Assembly: GCF_027942865.1 (NCBI RefSeq)
Contig: NC_134526.1
Coordinates: 6,575,284 to 6,639,283, forward strand
Length of the DNA: 64,000 bases
Source of the DNA: Odontesthes bonariensis
Lineage: Eukaryota; Chordata; Actinopteri; Atheriniformes; Atherinopsidae
Direction: 5' to 3'
Part shown: positions 24,038 to 34,681 of the stretch, one piece after another
How the letters are laid out: the number at the start of each line of letters is the position of its first letter
Numbering within the stretch: the stretch's first letter is position 1
Translations under genes and position numbers: made by a program
Notes under the pieces: generated by a model
What the model saw: only the letters and a program-made list of their open reading frames with translations
The model's database searches: none
Told to the model about the DNA's origin: nothing

Positions 24038-24043
24038 AATAAA
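24038..24043 (+). terminator. PolyA signal for gsg1l2
   Basis: AATAAA lies about 585 bases after the gsg1l2 stop, just before the TTAA element. It is the first clear canonical signal downstream. Confidence 0.5.
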
Positions 24044-24078
24044 AGGCCACCAGTGTCAAAAAAAACCTACTTTCTTAA

Positions 24079-24893
24079 AGGGACACTATGTAATAAATTA
24101 AGTCATTTATTAGCTCAAATCAACATATTCGTTCATAAATTAGTCCACATTGGTGTAAAATGATCTCTGTCAAAAATCTCACTTATCCTCCTGAGTGAAG
24201 AATAACTTGTCTGTATCTACATAGAGCGGGCAAGCTCTATGGAGGCCGCCATGTCCTTCCGGTCTATGAAAAACGACCAAGTGCCGAGAGGGACATAAAG
24301 CACTTCGAATCGCGTTTTCCCCAACGCCAGGCCTGCTGAATGGCTTATTACTGGCGCTAATGGTAAATAGATTTTATCTCGTAAATTATCCCACTAATAA
24401 TGCATTGATTGTTACCAAACTTCTGCCGTAGTACACATAGGCTCTTAACTCACAAAACGAGGCATTAGAAAATTTGTAAGTTTACCGAGAGTTTATTTAA
24501 AAGAACACTTTCCAGATAGCAACTACACACTGCTGCTAACGCTAACGCTGCGTCGACGTCACTTCCGGTAACTCCCGGAATATGACTAATTGCATTGTTT
24601 GCACACCAAAGGCATTATCATTAATGTCAACTTATGTTATCTGTCATCTGTATTTATAGTGTTGTTGTATGTGTGTTATGTAATCCTTTGTACTGTGTGT
24701 CTTGATGTCTTTTTGTTTGTATGGACCATGAGTCTGAAGCCATAGCTTCTTGAATCTTGACACATACCGCCTGCCGTAGTTCAAGAAGTTGCAGCGCACA
24801 TTTGAAAACGCGAGACGCTAGAGAGCAAATTCATTCGACTTTGCAAAATAAAATTGCACCACTAGATGGGGGAAGAAATTACATAATGTCCCT
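24079..24893. mobile_element. 815-bp TTAA-flanked MITE (piggyBac-like)
   Basis: TTAA occurs at 24075-24078 and 24894-24897. The ends AGGGACACTATGTAATAAATT and AATTACATAATGTCCCT are inverted repeats of about 20 bases with few mismatches. The TTAA duplication is the piggyBac signature. The interior has no transposase frame, only scattered GCTAAC repeats. Confidence 0.75.
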
Positions 24894-24894
24894 T

Positions 24895-25400
24895 TAAGTT
24901 TAGGGATTTTAAGTACTTTGTTGGCTTTGGGTATTAAACATACTTGGTTAAGTTTACTAATTAGTAGTACTTGGTTATGTATTAAAAGTACTAGATTAAT
25001 CTTAGTCATTAAAACTGCTTGGTTAAGGTTAGGAATTAAACAATTTGGTTAGATTTAGGGATTTAAAATAGTTAGCTTTAGGAATTAAACATCGGTGGTT
25101 AGGTTTCGAGATTAGTAGTACTTGGTTAAAGTCATGGATTAAAAGGACTAGATTAAATTTAGTCATTAAAAATATTTGGTTAAATTTAGGAATTAAACAT
25201 ACTTAGTTAAGTTTAGGAATTTGTAGTTTTTTATTAAGGATTGAAATTACCTGATTAAGTGTAGGAATTAAAAGAACCTGGTTAAGTTTAGGAATTAGTA
25301 GTGCTCAGTTAAGTTTAGGGAAAATAAACTGTTAGTGATTAAAGATGCTTAGCTAAATTTAGGAATTAGTAGAACTTGGTTAGGTTTAGGGTTGAAATAT
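24895..25400 (+). repeat. Degenerate minisatellite, about 30-bp unit
   Basis: About 500 bases repeat a unit close to 'ttaggaattaaaagtacttgg' plus 'ttaagtt', with substitutions and length changes. Blocks such as 'tttaggaattagtag' recur several times. It starts right at the edge of the TTAA MITE. Confidence 0.7.
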
Positions 25401-26130
25401 TTCAGTAAAAATAAAGTTTCTCAGGTTCAACATTTGTTATGTAGTTGTTATACTAATTTAAATGATTTAAAAATTGCATTCTTTAAGACCCCAACTTTGG
25501 AAATGGGACTGTAACCTTTACACTGTGGTCATCTTCTGAGTTTTTCCTCAAAGTCACTGGTATTGGATGGTTTGTGGTTAAATTAGATTTACAAATTAAT
25601 TTATTAATAAGGAATATTAAACACTGTATTTGCCCTTTATGTTCAGTCATTTTGGTTTATATGGAAGATGATAAATGCCTATAAGTATCAAAGGAAAAGC
25701 AGTCCCTACATTTTAAGCACCTTGTTACTGATTGATCGTTATATGGTATCTTATTTTACACCACCACCATGTGCTACATAAACAAACTGTATGTGTGCAG
25801 AGTGAATAACGAATTCCGAGACATCAATATAACTTATTTATCAAATTAGCAAGAAATAATTACAAACATCATAAAAAATTTAAAAAAAAATACAATCCGA
25901 TACAAAAAATTAAACATTTTCTCACATCACATGGATAAAATTAATATCAAGTATTTATAGTTTTATTACTGGAAAAATATTCAAGAATGATTCTTTAAAT
26001 ATACAATTAAATACACGGATTACATTCAGATCTCATTTAAATGAATTGGTTTACCCTGTTCAAGCTGTGTCACATATGTGTGGTTGATGTGAGGCAGCAG
26101 TTTGGCTTATGGTGGACAAACAAGCTACAC
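25401..26130. other. 3' flank of the natd1-like gene
   Basis: No exon is seen. On the minus strand an AATAAA at 25972-25977, about 155 bases past the natd1-like stop, is a plausible polyA signal. The rest is AT-rich and unannotated. Confidence 0.35.
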
Positions 26131-27092
26131 TCAACTGATAACACGGTCTTTATACGGCTGTTCGGGGTGATCTTCAATGTATTTATTGATGTACCAACAG
26201 GAAACACGAGCCTTTAGGTTCTCTTCCACCAAAAAGTCCATGGCAGCCTGAAAAAGGAGCATTAAAAGTAAAGTAAAAAGTAAAGTGAAGAATTTGAGCT
26301 GATTTGACAGAAACCAGCTGATTTATGACACTCTCACCTGTGACAGCAGCGCTGCAACACCTTGGCCTCGAAATGTCTCAGGCACAAACGTGGACACCAG
26401 GTCCACCTCCTTCTGCCCTGTGAATGTGTAGTGCAGCACCGCGCACTCACCTGCGGACAGACAACCAAAAGGGCTTCACACCACATTTAATATGACTGGG
26501 ATCCTAAAGAGGATTATAAACTCTGGTGGTTTACATATGAGCACAGCTGTTATCCCCCCCCCCAAAAAAAATGGTTTGCATGTGCCGATAATAAAATATG
26601 CCGAAGTGTTAGTTAAGTTGACACAGTTCGTATAAAAAACATTTCACTGACGGAGGTTAAGAAGCAGTTGATCACAGCCAAAGTCACCTTTAAAATCCCT
26701 GTTTTTTAAATCTAATTTGGCCGTGTGTGCTCTCCCTAAATAATCGAATAATACTCTCTATTTGTGACTGAAATCTAAATAAACAGCTCAAATGGAAAAG
26801 CATCGTGAGATTCTCAATGAAAATAAGATGATCAATTGCAAAAAAAACAAAAACGTTTTAACAGGCCACGAGTGAACGCCGGGCTCTCATACAGAATCTA
26901 CCCGGGCAACAGAGCCATAACTCCGGCTGCGAGCTTACCGGCGCCGCTGCCTGGAGTGACGGTGAAGCGCCGATTATTTCGGTCATGTTCCACTGTGAGC
27001 CTTCCTTCGCAGCTTAGAGCTCTGAAGGCGCTCTGATAGGACCTCATCCTGCGAGTTAACTCGGAAAGTCTTGAAGTCATTTTGAAGGCCAT
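26131..27092 (-). CDS. natd1: NATD1-like N-acetyltransferase domain protein (3 exons)
   Basis: Minus-strand exons 27092-26939, 26450-26338 and 26247-26131 join in phase to 127 aa (human NATD1 is about 113). The fold is the small GCN5-related acetyltransferase (YidJ/Gtlf3B type). Visible landmarks: LTVEHDRNNRRFTV (about 32-45), the strand VLHYTFTGQKEVDLVSTFVP, the acetyl-CoA loop RGQGVAALL (79-87), AAMDFLVEENLKARVSCWYI, and a C-terminal KYIEDHPE. The ATG at 27092 is preferred; a TTG upstream would add only three residues. The N-terminal basic stretch (LTRRMRSYQSAFRAL) could be a targeting sequence, which is inference. The substrate is unknown. The gene points away from arl5c. It could be a natd1 duplicate rather than the orthologue. 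Confidence 0.88.
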
Positions 27093-30000
27093 TTCATACA
27101 ATACAACCTGAACACAACTGCAGGTAGACGGGGCAGTCGTTCTCTGTCATGTCCACCAGAGGGCGCCAAATAACAATTCCTCATGTGTTAATTTGGCCTC
27201 TACAACAAAACTTGGGATTTAATTCAACTTTGTGGCCATCACATATTCTGATTGGTCAGGCCACAGGACAGTTTTACAGATAGTCTCACGAAAACAGTGA
27301 TGTTTCTCACAAGTGTTCCAGTGATTTCCAGAATTATTTCTGCAAAATGCAGGGCACAAGAATCTCACCATCCCATTAAATAACTGGGACCTCACTGCAT
27401 TCTTTGTGACTAAATTAACTCATCAAGACGTGGGTTTCATGTTTGAGTTGCCTCTGCTGCAGATTATTTCACGTCAAAGGTGTTTTTATTTCACAAAAGC
27501 ATCTAGACCAAAAGTATACCAACAATTGTGCCTGTGAGCAGTTAGTGACGTCCAACCCACCAAGTCATAAGAATACAGCGATGAGCAATAGAACAAAGGT
27601 ACAAAATATTACATGGAAATTGAAAATTAGAAACACGACGCCACAGACCATGACACCACAGAGTGTTTATTTTATAGCACTCTCAGCTAACTTTGTCAGT
27701 CTTATGCGGCCCCTCTCACGTATTCTCTAAAACCTGCTGGATACATTTTAGAAATAATAAAGTGTGTGCTTAACTATAATGTACCTGCATATCCAACAAG
27801 CTGTAAAGTTGGAGCAAAAAAGATGTTAATTAGTTAGTTAGTTAAGACAGGTTAGTGTTTGTCTGAAGCCTTTCGGGGCACCGGTTTGAAGCTTTTAATG
27901 AACTTTAGGAAACTTTAAGAGTTCGTGTATCCGACCTGTCAGCTCCAGGTGTTGGATTGCTTCTCGGGTGTTTTGAAGTCTTGGGATCAGTCCTCAGTCA
28001 GCTAAAAATAAATAAATAAAGCTCAGTAGCACACAGTTGGGAAAGAAATCAACTCAAAAGGTTGTTGTTCTTCTGTGTGGCAGGATAGCTCAGGCTGATA
28101 GAGAGTGGTTCACAGCTGCAGAGGAGATGGCTTTGATTCTTTGCTTCGGACCTCTTCGAGATACAGAATCAAGGGGATGCTTGCCATTGGAAGACTGGGG
28201 ATTTCAACTCATGACTGAAAATATATATTTCTGTATTTATGTTTATAGTAGGACATTTAAAGATAAGACCAGGTGACCAGAAGTTAAATCAAAAGCGTGA
28301 CAAGATAGATCAGGAGGTTGTAAAGCTTCTGGGTTATATCTGAAAGTACAGAGAGAAAAGCTGTAGGATAGCACATCCAAGCGTCTGGAAGAACAGCTCC
28401 AACTGTTGAGTCAACGCTTTCAACTTCATAGATTGTGACTCAAAAGCTCAAACACGTGCCGACGTTGCCACCCCGCCAGGAATGATCACTTCCTGCTGCT
28501 ACGACCTGTCTGGTCATGGTGCTTCAATGGGTGTAAACCTGCAAAACAAAGAACAGACTGTCGGCAGATCAACTTGCCTAACCTCCAAGTCAGGTCGACA
28601 TTAGTCGTGTTTTTCTTTGAGCGAGGAAACTTAGCAAGTTATCAGAGTGAGAAACTGCAGGATGTGGTTTTTATTTATTCTCACTCTGTGTGCTTGTTAT
28701 TACATCTGCACCAGAGGAAACGTCCCTTTTCGGGGGTTAGCGTCTGACAATCGAACCGTGAGCCTCACATCATGAGGTTAAGTGGTCTCACACAACAGAG
28801 GACTGAAGTTAGGGGGACCAAACACCACAGATGACATTCTAATACTTTGATTTTAGCTCATTAAAAGTAAAAGTCCTGCAATCAAACTAAGTAACATTTA
28901 AAAAAAACAATCTTATGTAGCATGAAAAGTGCTCCTTATCTGTTATGATCCCTTACGGATTCTTATCATAGTGTCAACAAGCCCCTTACATCAGAGGCTG
29001 ATCAATATATTCTTAATTTTGAGATTAAATGAGAATAGAAAAGTAACATTTAAACTGTAACTGTGGCTGTAAACTAAATGCAGCCAGGAAAAATGTACAT
29101 TTTGCATTCAAATTAAGAGTGTAAAAGTTCTGATGGAGGTGAATTAATGTTTTTGATCTGCTTTTAAGGATACAATGAATGATTTATTACGTTGTTGTCA
29201 AATTGGAGTGCTAAAAAAAGAGATTTTTCTGCTTTAAAACACTCTTATAAACACAGCTGGGAAGGGCTGTAAATACAAAAAACGTTTAAAACGTTTGAGT
29301 TGAGTTGAAATAGCACAAAAAAAACACAGCTGCCTGTTTGGATTAGATGATCCCTGTCATTAAATGATGGGTTAGATGCTTTGTCAGTTATTTTATGTCC
29401 AGAATGACCCTTGATATTAAAACATTTGTAATAGTTTAACCCTCTGGGTAAGTTCTTGGAAATACCTGGACTGCTTAATAAAAACCCCGGGGAATTCTGT
29501 TTGGTTGTTTTTTTTAATGACCTTCCGACTTTTGCTTTCGACTTTTCTTTAATAGTTCCTCAAACGCGGAGAAGACGACAAACTAGTTCCCTTCCCTTTC
29601 CAAATAAGGGCTGGAAACGTGCGTGCGTCCGTTGCGTCATCCGTCCGCTCCTGTCGACAGAAGAGACGTCGTGAAGCTGCGTTCAGGCACTCCTGGCAGA
29701 GCTCAGAGATTTAACAATTAAATCAGTTCAGGTGTATTTCAGATTGTTTTGATTTTGGTTTCCTAAATGTTCTTTCGGGTTTGAAAACAATTTGATAAAG
29801 AAAGAATACGGCTAAAATATTAATGAGAAGCATTAAAACGATCCATTTTAATAATGATAATCTTCTTTAACGAAATAAAGTGATGTATGTGTTATGTATA
29901 AAAAGCAGAGGAATAAGATTAAATCATACGAGTATAACTGTGATATAAAAACACAAAAAGTAAAACGAATAAAACCAGCAAAGGCTCTCTGTTAAAGTAC

Positions 30001-30398
30001 ATTTTAAGGAATGATTTGCAGGTTTTTAGGTGTTTCAGGCGCAGATATAAGACTCCTCTACACGGAAAACTCTGGTGCTTAATACAAACTGGGAGCCTGT
30101 GTCTTTTCGTCATATTTCCCTGGTTGCTGCCACTCATTTCCCCCCTCATACCTGTTAATGTTTACCGTGTTAATTGATCAACTGTTCAAACAGCAACATT
30201 TCCCACAGCCCCTGAACGCACAAATCAGTGGTTTCCAAAGGACTTTTCTCCGTTAGAAGCGCCTCCCACAAACACCAGAAATAAGTAGAAGCTGATATTA
30301 GAGACTGTCAGTCAGTCAGCTGGGCACAGACACTGAAGTTTGACTTTTTCAGGCACAGTTTCTGTTTGTTTTGTGCTCACAGCTCACTTCTCACACTG
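27093..30398. other. Intergenic between natd1-like and arl5c
   Basis: Two divergent genes bracket this 3.3-kb stretch. At 28590-28640 lies a copy of a phrase ('attagtcgtgtttttcttt' plus 'aaacttagcaagtt') that recurs in the arl5c intron tandem block. A weak tRNA-like stretch occurs at about 28083-28215. No exon was found. The promoter of arl5c should lie in the last few hundred bases. Confidence 0.35.
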
Positions 30399-33300
30399 AT
30401 GGGGTTCCTTCTGACCAAGATGATGGCTGTGTTCGGCGACGCAGGTACAGTAAAACTTCATTTCCCGAGTCATCTTAAGACACATTTTTTTATTCTTTGG
30501 CTTTTAACACATGTTGAGACATTTGCTCTTACTTTCTGTTATCGTGTTTTATTGTTTCTGTCAGAGGTGTGACCAGAATAGATAGATAGATAGATAAATA
30601 CTTTATTAATCCCAATTTGGGAAATTGTTTTTTTGCAGCAGCATACAGTAAAGATATGAAAACAATTAAAGTAGTAAAAACAAGCAAATAGAATAAAATA
30701 AAATAAATATAAAATTAAATTAAATTAAATGAAAAATAGTGAATAAACATTCGCTATGTACAAATCTACAGTATTTTTTTTATTTTTGGCATGTCCCCCC
30801 CTATCTTTTCCATATTTTGTATGTTTATTGATTCTCCTATGTACAGCCCTTTGTCGCAGTTACTGTTGTTTTAAAGTGCTTTATAAAGAAAGAAGTAGTA
30901 GTAGTATTAGTAGTAGTATTCTTTTTACCTGAATATGATCAAACACGTGAAAACAAATGGCTTGTAATGTTGAGACACTTTTCTTTTTATTCCCACAGTT
31001 GAGCTAATTCACTGCCAAACAAGTTAAACTTGACTTTAAATGAAATGCTGCTCTTGCAGTACAGCTGTGTTGTGACATAACAACCTGCTCAGAACAGGAC
31101 ATCCATGTACCTGTCTTTATCTTATCAGCGTGTGTCAACTGTCTGGTCATGTTGGAAGTGACACAAATGATGTAACCCATCCAGTTTTGCTGAACTTCAG
31201 CATGATTTAACACGTTTAAACTTTTCTGCAGAGCACAAAGTCATCATTGTGGGTCTGGACAATGCCGGAAAGACAACCATCCTCTACCAGTTGTAAGTCA
31301 TTTGACTACCTTCCGTGGCAACTATGGTTTATTGGCTGTTCTCACAGTTTTACTGAAGTCAGAATGTGTGGGTTTTTTCCGTCCAGTCTGACCAAAGAGG
31401 CCGTCCACACATCGCCCACCATTGGAAGCAACGTGGAGGAGATCTCTGTCCGTAACACTCACTTCATGGTTTGGGACATCGGAGGGCAGGACAGTCTCAG
31501 AGCCAACTGGTACTCGTACTACTGCAACACCGAGGTAAGGCTTAGCTGCATTTCACAGGTTGAAAATGAATAATAAAATCTGTGCTGATGGTTTTTTGAC
31601 CTCAGTACAAAGCTTCCACATAAAACTGTTGATTTTACTGATAATTATTAAGGTTTTTGCTCTTGTTTCCGCCCCCAAAAACAGAAAAATTGAGACAGTT
31701 TGCTCCAGAATCAGATTCAAACGAGCGTAAACGTAGAAACTGAAAGCGTTGCTTTGACTGTATTCAAAAACTCTCCTTTTAAAGTCAGATTGACATTAGT
31801 CGTGTTTTTCTTTGAGCAAGGAAACTTAGCAAGTTGAAAATTAATAATAAAATCTTTGCTGGTGGTTTTTTGACCTCAGTACAAAGCCTCAACATGAAAG
31901 TTTTGATTTTACTGATAATTATTAAGATTTTTTGCTCTTGTTTCCGCCCCAAAAAACAGAAAAATATAAGACAGTTTGCTCCAGAATCAGATTCAAACGA
32001 GTGTAAACGTAGAAACTGAAAGCCTTGCTCTGACTTGTTGTCTGCTCGGATATTTAGTCTCTTTATTCCTTCTTCATCTGCATTGAAGGTAAAAAATGTA
32101 TTCAAAAACTCTCCTTTTAAAGTCAGATTGACATTAGTCGTGTTTTTCTTTGAGCAAGGAAACTTAGCAAGTTGAAGATGAATAATAAAATCTTTGCTGA
32201 TGGTTTTTTGACCTCAGTACAAAGCTTCCACATGAAACTGTTGATTTTATTGATAATTATTAAGGTTTTTGCTCTTGTTTCCGCCCCAAAAAACAGAAAA
32301 TTATAAGACAGTTTGCTCCAGAATCAGATTCAAATGAGCGTAAATGTAGAAACTGAAAGCGTTGCTCTGACTTAGCTGTCGCACGTTAACCCATAAAGGC
32401 TTTTTGGAACTTGAACCGCGGTTGGAAGTTTACAGTATGCTCATTGTGTCTGTGATGGGGATTACCAGAAGTCTTGTGCTCCGTCTTATCACTGCAGCCT
32501 CTCATGATGTGTGTTTTTTATGTAACATACACTATATTACTGTCTTTTCAGATTGTCATTCTGGTTGTGGACAGCACCGACCGCGAAAGACTTACTTTAA
32601 CCAAAGAAGAGCTGCACCGAATGCTCGCACACGAGGTATTAAACCCACCGTCTCTGCCTCTGTCTCCATCTTTTTTTGTTTAGTTTAGTTATTTAAAGCA
32701 GGGACAATACATATTAATGAACATATACATGTAAATATGCAAGATTATGGCTAATTTCCATCTTTAGTCCCTTCGGCAGATTGATGTCAACAACATAGGA
32801 TAGTAAAATCAATAACAACAATTAGAATAGTTAGCCTTCATGGCCAGTGTGAAAAGAGGGAATAATTACAGAGAGAGACAACACATATGCTTTATATGCT
32901 GCATTTGTCACAGTGGAGTTTTACCTGCATGTAAGTGCATCGTTATGGGTGTAGAGGGTTTAGAATAACTTGTTTTATGAATTCACCGTGGAGGATGTGA
33001 ATGTTCCTGTGAACGCTGCCATGACGTAAAACTCCTTTGTCATTCTGCGGAGAGTAATGTGCTCTGTGGTATCTATGTTTTGGTGTTTGAAACACACGCC
33101 CGCTTTCAGCGAGTGACTAATCACGCCACAGATGTAAAACCAGATTATCACCCGTGACACAGGAAGCTTCCTCTTCACGCTGTGTGAGTCAGCGTCTTTC
33201 AAGAAAAAAAGAAAGACGTTCTGCTGAGGTTGCTGTTTGTTGATGTTTTGATGGTTTCCAGTGGAAAAAAATGACACCTCTTGAGGTGAATATAACCCGA

Positions 33301-33634
33301 ATCCCCTCTTGTTTTTTGGACGTAGGATCTACAGAACGCAGCCGTTCTCGTTCTGGCTAATAAACAAGACGTGAACGGCTCCATGACAGCGGCAGAGATC
33401 TCGCAGTACCTCACGCTGGACTCCATAACAACCCACTCGTGGCATGTTCAAGCCTGCTGCGCCCTGACAGGAGAAGGGTGAGCACACACCACATTATACT
33501 GAAAATGCGTCTTTTCTTCTGCTGAAAGGACAACTTTCGTATCACTTCCTGTTTCTCAAAATCTGCCCCCCCCCCCTCCCTACAGATTACCTGCCAGTCT
33601 GGAGTGGATGAAATCACATGTTGTAGCAGGCTAA
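30399..33634 (+). CDS. arl5c: ADP-ribosylation factor-like 5C GTPase (6 exons)
   Basis: Exons 30399-30444, 31232-31292, 31387-31534, 32552-32635, 33326-33477 and 33586-33634 join in phase to 179 aa, the ARL5 family length. ARL5 proteins are ARF-family GTPases acting at the trans-Golgi. Gly2 supports myristoylation. The P-loop is GLDNAGKT (23-30), the switch I Thr is T47 in [11 protein letters not shown], switch II is WDIGGQ (65-70), the base motif is NKQD (125-128) and the G5-like motif is CCALTGEG (157-164). The GTPase motifs are intact, whereas the human ARL5C I recall has altered ones. The end [16 protein letters not shown] resembles ARL5C more than ARL5A or B. All introns are GT-AG; intron 3 holds a tandem repeat block. 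An AATAAA at 34335-34340 is a likely polyA signal. Confidence 0.93.
30457..30573 (+). repeat. L2 LINE 3' fragment, left part
   Basis: The sequence 'agtcatcttaagacacattt…attctttggctttt' matches the 3' coding end of the L2 copy in gsg1l2 intron 2 ('agtcgtcttaaaacacacctc…tctttggctttt'). It breaks at about 30573, where another repeat begins, and the matching tail seems to resume at about 30780. It lies in arl5c intron 1. Confidence 0.5.
30576..30774 (-). mobile_element. Second LINE end with GATA tail, inserted in the L2 fragment
   Basis: It starts as (GATA)n, then 'aaatactttattaatcccaatttgggaaattg', the reverse complement of a common teleost LINE 3' end, followed by an A-rich AAAT-repeat body. 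It sits between two parts of an L2-type tail, suggesting a nested insertion. Confidence 0.5.
30775..30915 (+). repeat. L2-like LINE tail, right part
   Basis: The text 'atgtacagccctttgtcgc…taaagtgctttataaagaaag' followed by (AGT)n is a LINE 3' tail in the plus direction. It is probably the continuation of the fragment at 30457-30573 across the nested insert. Confidence 0.5.
31559..32372 (+). repeat. Three tandem copies of a 200-337 bp block in arl5c intron 3
   Basis: Unit starts at about 31559, 31836 and 32173 each open 'ttgaaaatgaataataaaat' (with small changes) and include 'gttttttgacctcagtac', 'ttgctcttgtttccgccc' and 'gtttgctccagaatcagatt'. Units 1 and 2 also end with 'attagtcgtgtttttcttt'. 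The middle unit has an extra insert of about 60 bases and the third is truncated. Similarity is high, so the duplication is recent. It begins only about 25 bases after the exon 3 donor. Confidence 0.85.
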
Positions 33635-34334
33635 GACACCCTCGGGCGGATCAAACTTCCTCAGACTGAGCCTACCTCCGCACTTTGTCAGTATGATTTA
33701 CAGTGTTTTACGCACTCATGATGGAGCCTGTGCCACCACACCCACAGTGTGGCGCGTGGGAGTCTGCAAACATCTGCCTCACTTCCGTCTCAGCCTCAGG
33801 GGAGATGCACAGCAGAGACACCTGGATGATTTTAATGTTCAGGGATTTCTTTCTTTATAATCTGTGAAAGTTTCCTCATTTTTGCTGTGAAGGCATGCAC
33901 CGATGGGGTGTTTGTCACCTTTTTATGGCGTCTTATCTGACTGGTAATGTCACATTCCACTTTGCATTTTTAACAGTTATCTTGTTATCTGGGTTATCGT
34001 ATGTCAGAAGCTTGGCGAAATGTCATTTACGTCATTACAAAAGCTGAAAAAGTTGCTGCAAAAGTGTTCAAATCTAAACTTTAATGTCAAAATATTTGGG
34101 AAAGAATGTGGCAGATAAACATCAACTGTGCACTGATCATCACAACCGTAGAATAACATTTTATACCAGCAAAACAATGGGAGTTTTGTATTAAAGATGT
34201 TTATTAATTTATCTTTCATGAAAAAGTAAAGCTCCTCAATTATATTCTGTATATTACAGCAATTTCCTAAGTGGAAAAAAAGAGCTTGAATTGTATTTAA
34301 TATGTAAATACTGTATATTGTAATTATTTTTTTA

Positions 34335-34340
34335 AATAAA
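34335..34340 (+). terminator. PolyA signal for arl5c
   Basis: AATAAA occurs about 700 bases downstream of the arl5c stop, in an AT-rich 3' UTR-like region, and before the tRNA-Cys gene. Confidence 0.5.
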
Positions 34341-34609
34341 TATAATAATTTCAAGCTTTGTGTTGTACTGAAGGTCTTACTTTATGTGGAACCATTACAT
34401 ATTAAATGACGCTATAAATTTTTATGATCTAGGCCCTTTAGTTTCTCTTTCTGTTTGTAATTTGAGCACTGGACCTTTATTATTGCTCGTGATTATGTAT
34501 CTTTGGAAGTAAATGTAACCTAACGATAAAAATTAGTCCCTTGATATCATGATTATTTAGAACATCGTTGAAACAGACAACCCGGAGAAAATAAAAAGGA
34601 TAGACACTT

Positions 34610-34681
34610 AGGGGGCATCCGGATTTGAACCGGAGACCTCTTGATCTGCAGTCAAATGCTCTACCACTGAGCTATACCCCC
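34610..34681 (-). tRNA. tRNA-Cys (GCA), solitary copy
   Basis: This 72-nt minus-strand cloverleaf has acceptor GGGGGTA/TGCCCCC, D arm GCTC/GAGC, anticodon arm TTTGA-CTGCAGA-TCAAG (GCA) and T arm TCCGG-TTCAAAT-CCGGA with all five pairs. A box TAGCTCAGTGG and B box GGTTCAAATCC are intact. A run of five T's (reverse complement of AAAAA at about 34591-34597) lies about 13 bases past the 3' end, a proper Pol III terminator. It differs from the cluster copies in its T stem, so it is an independent and probably active gene between arl5c and plxdc1. Confidence 0.95.

Noticed and set aside
28083-28215. tRNA-like A box ('tagctcaggctgatagag') and B-box-like 'gggatttcaactc'
   Set aside because: Spacing is too long and no stems pair; at best a decayed SINE head, too weak to annotate.
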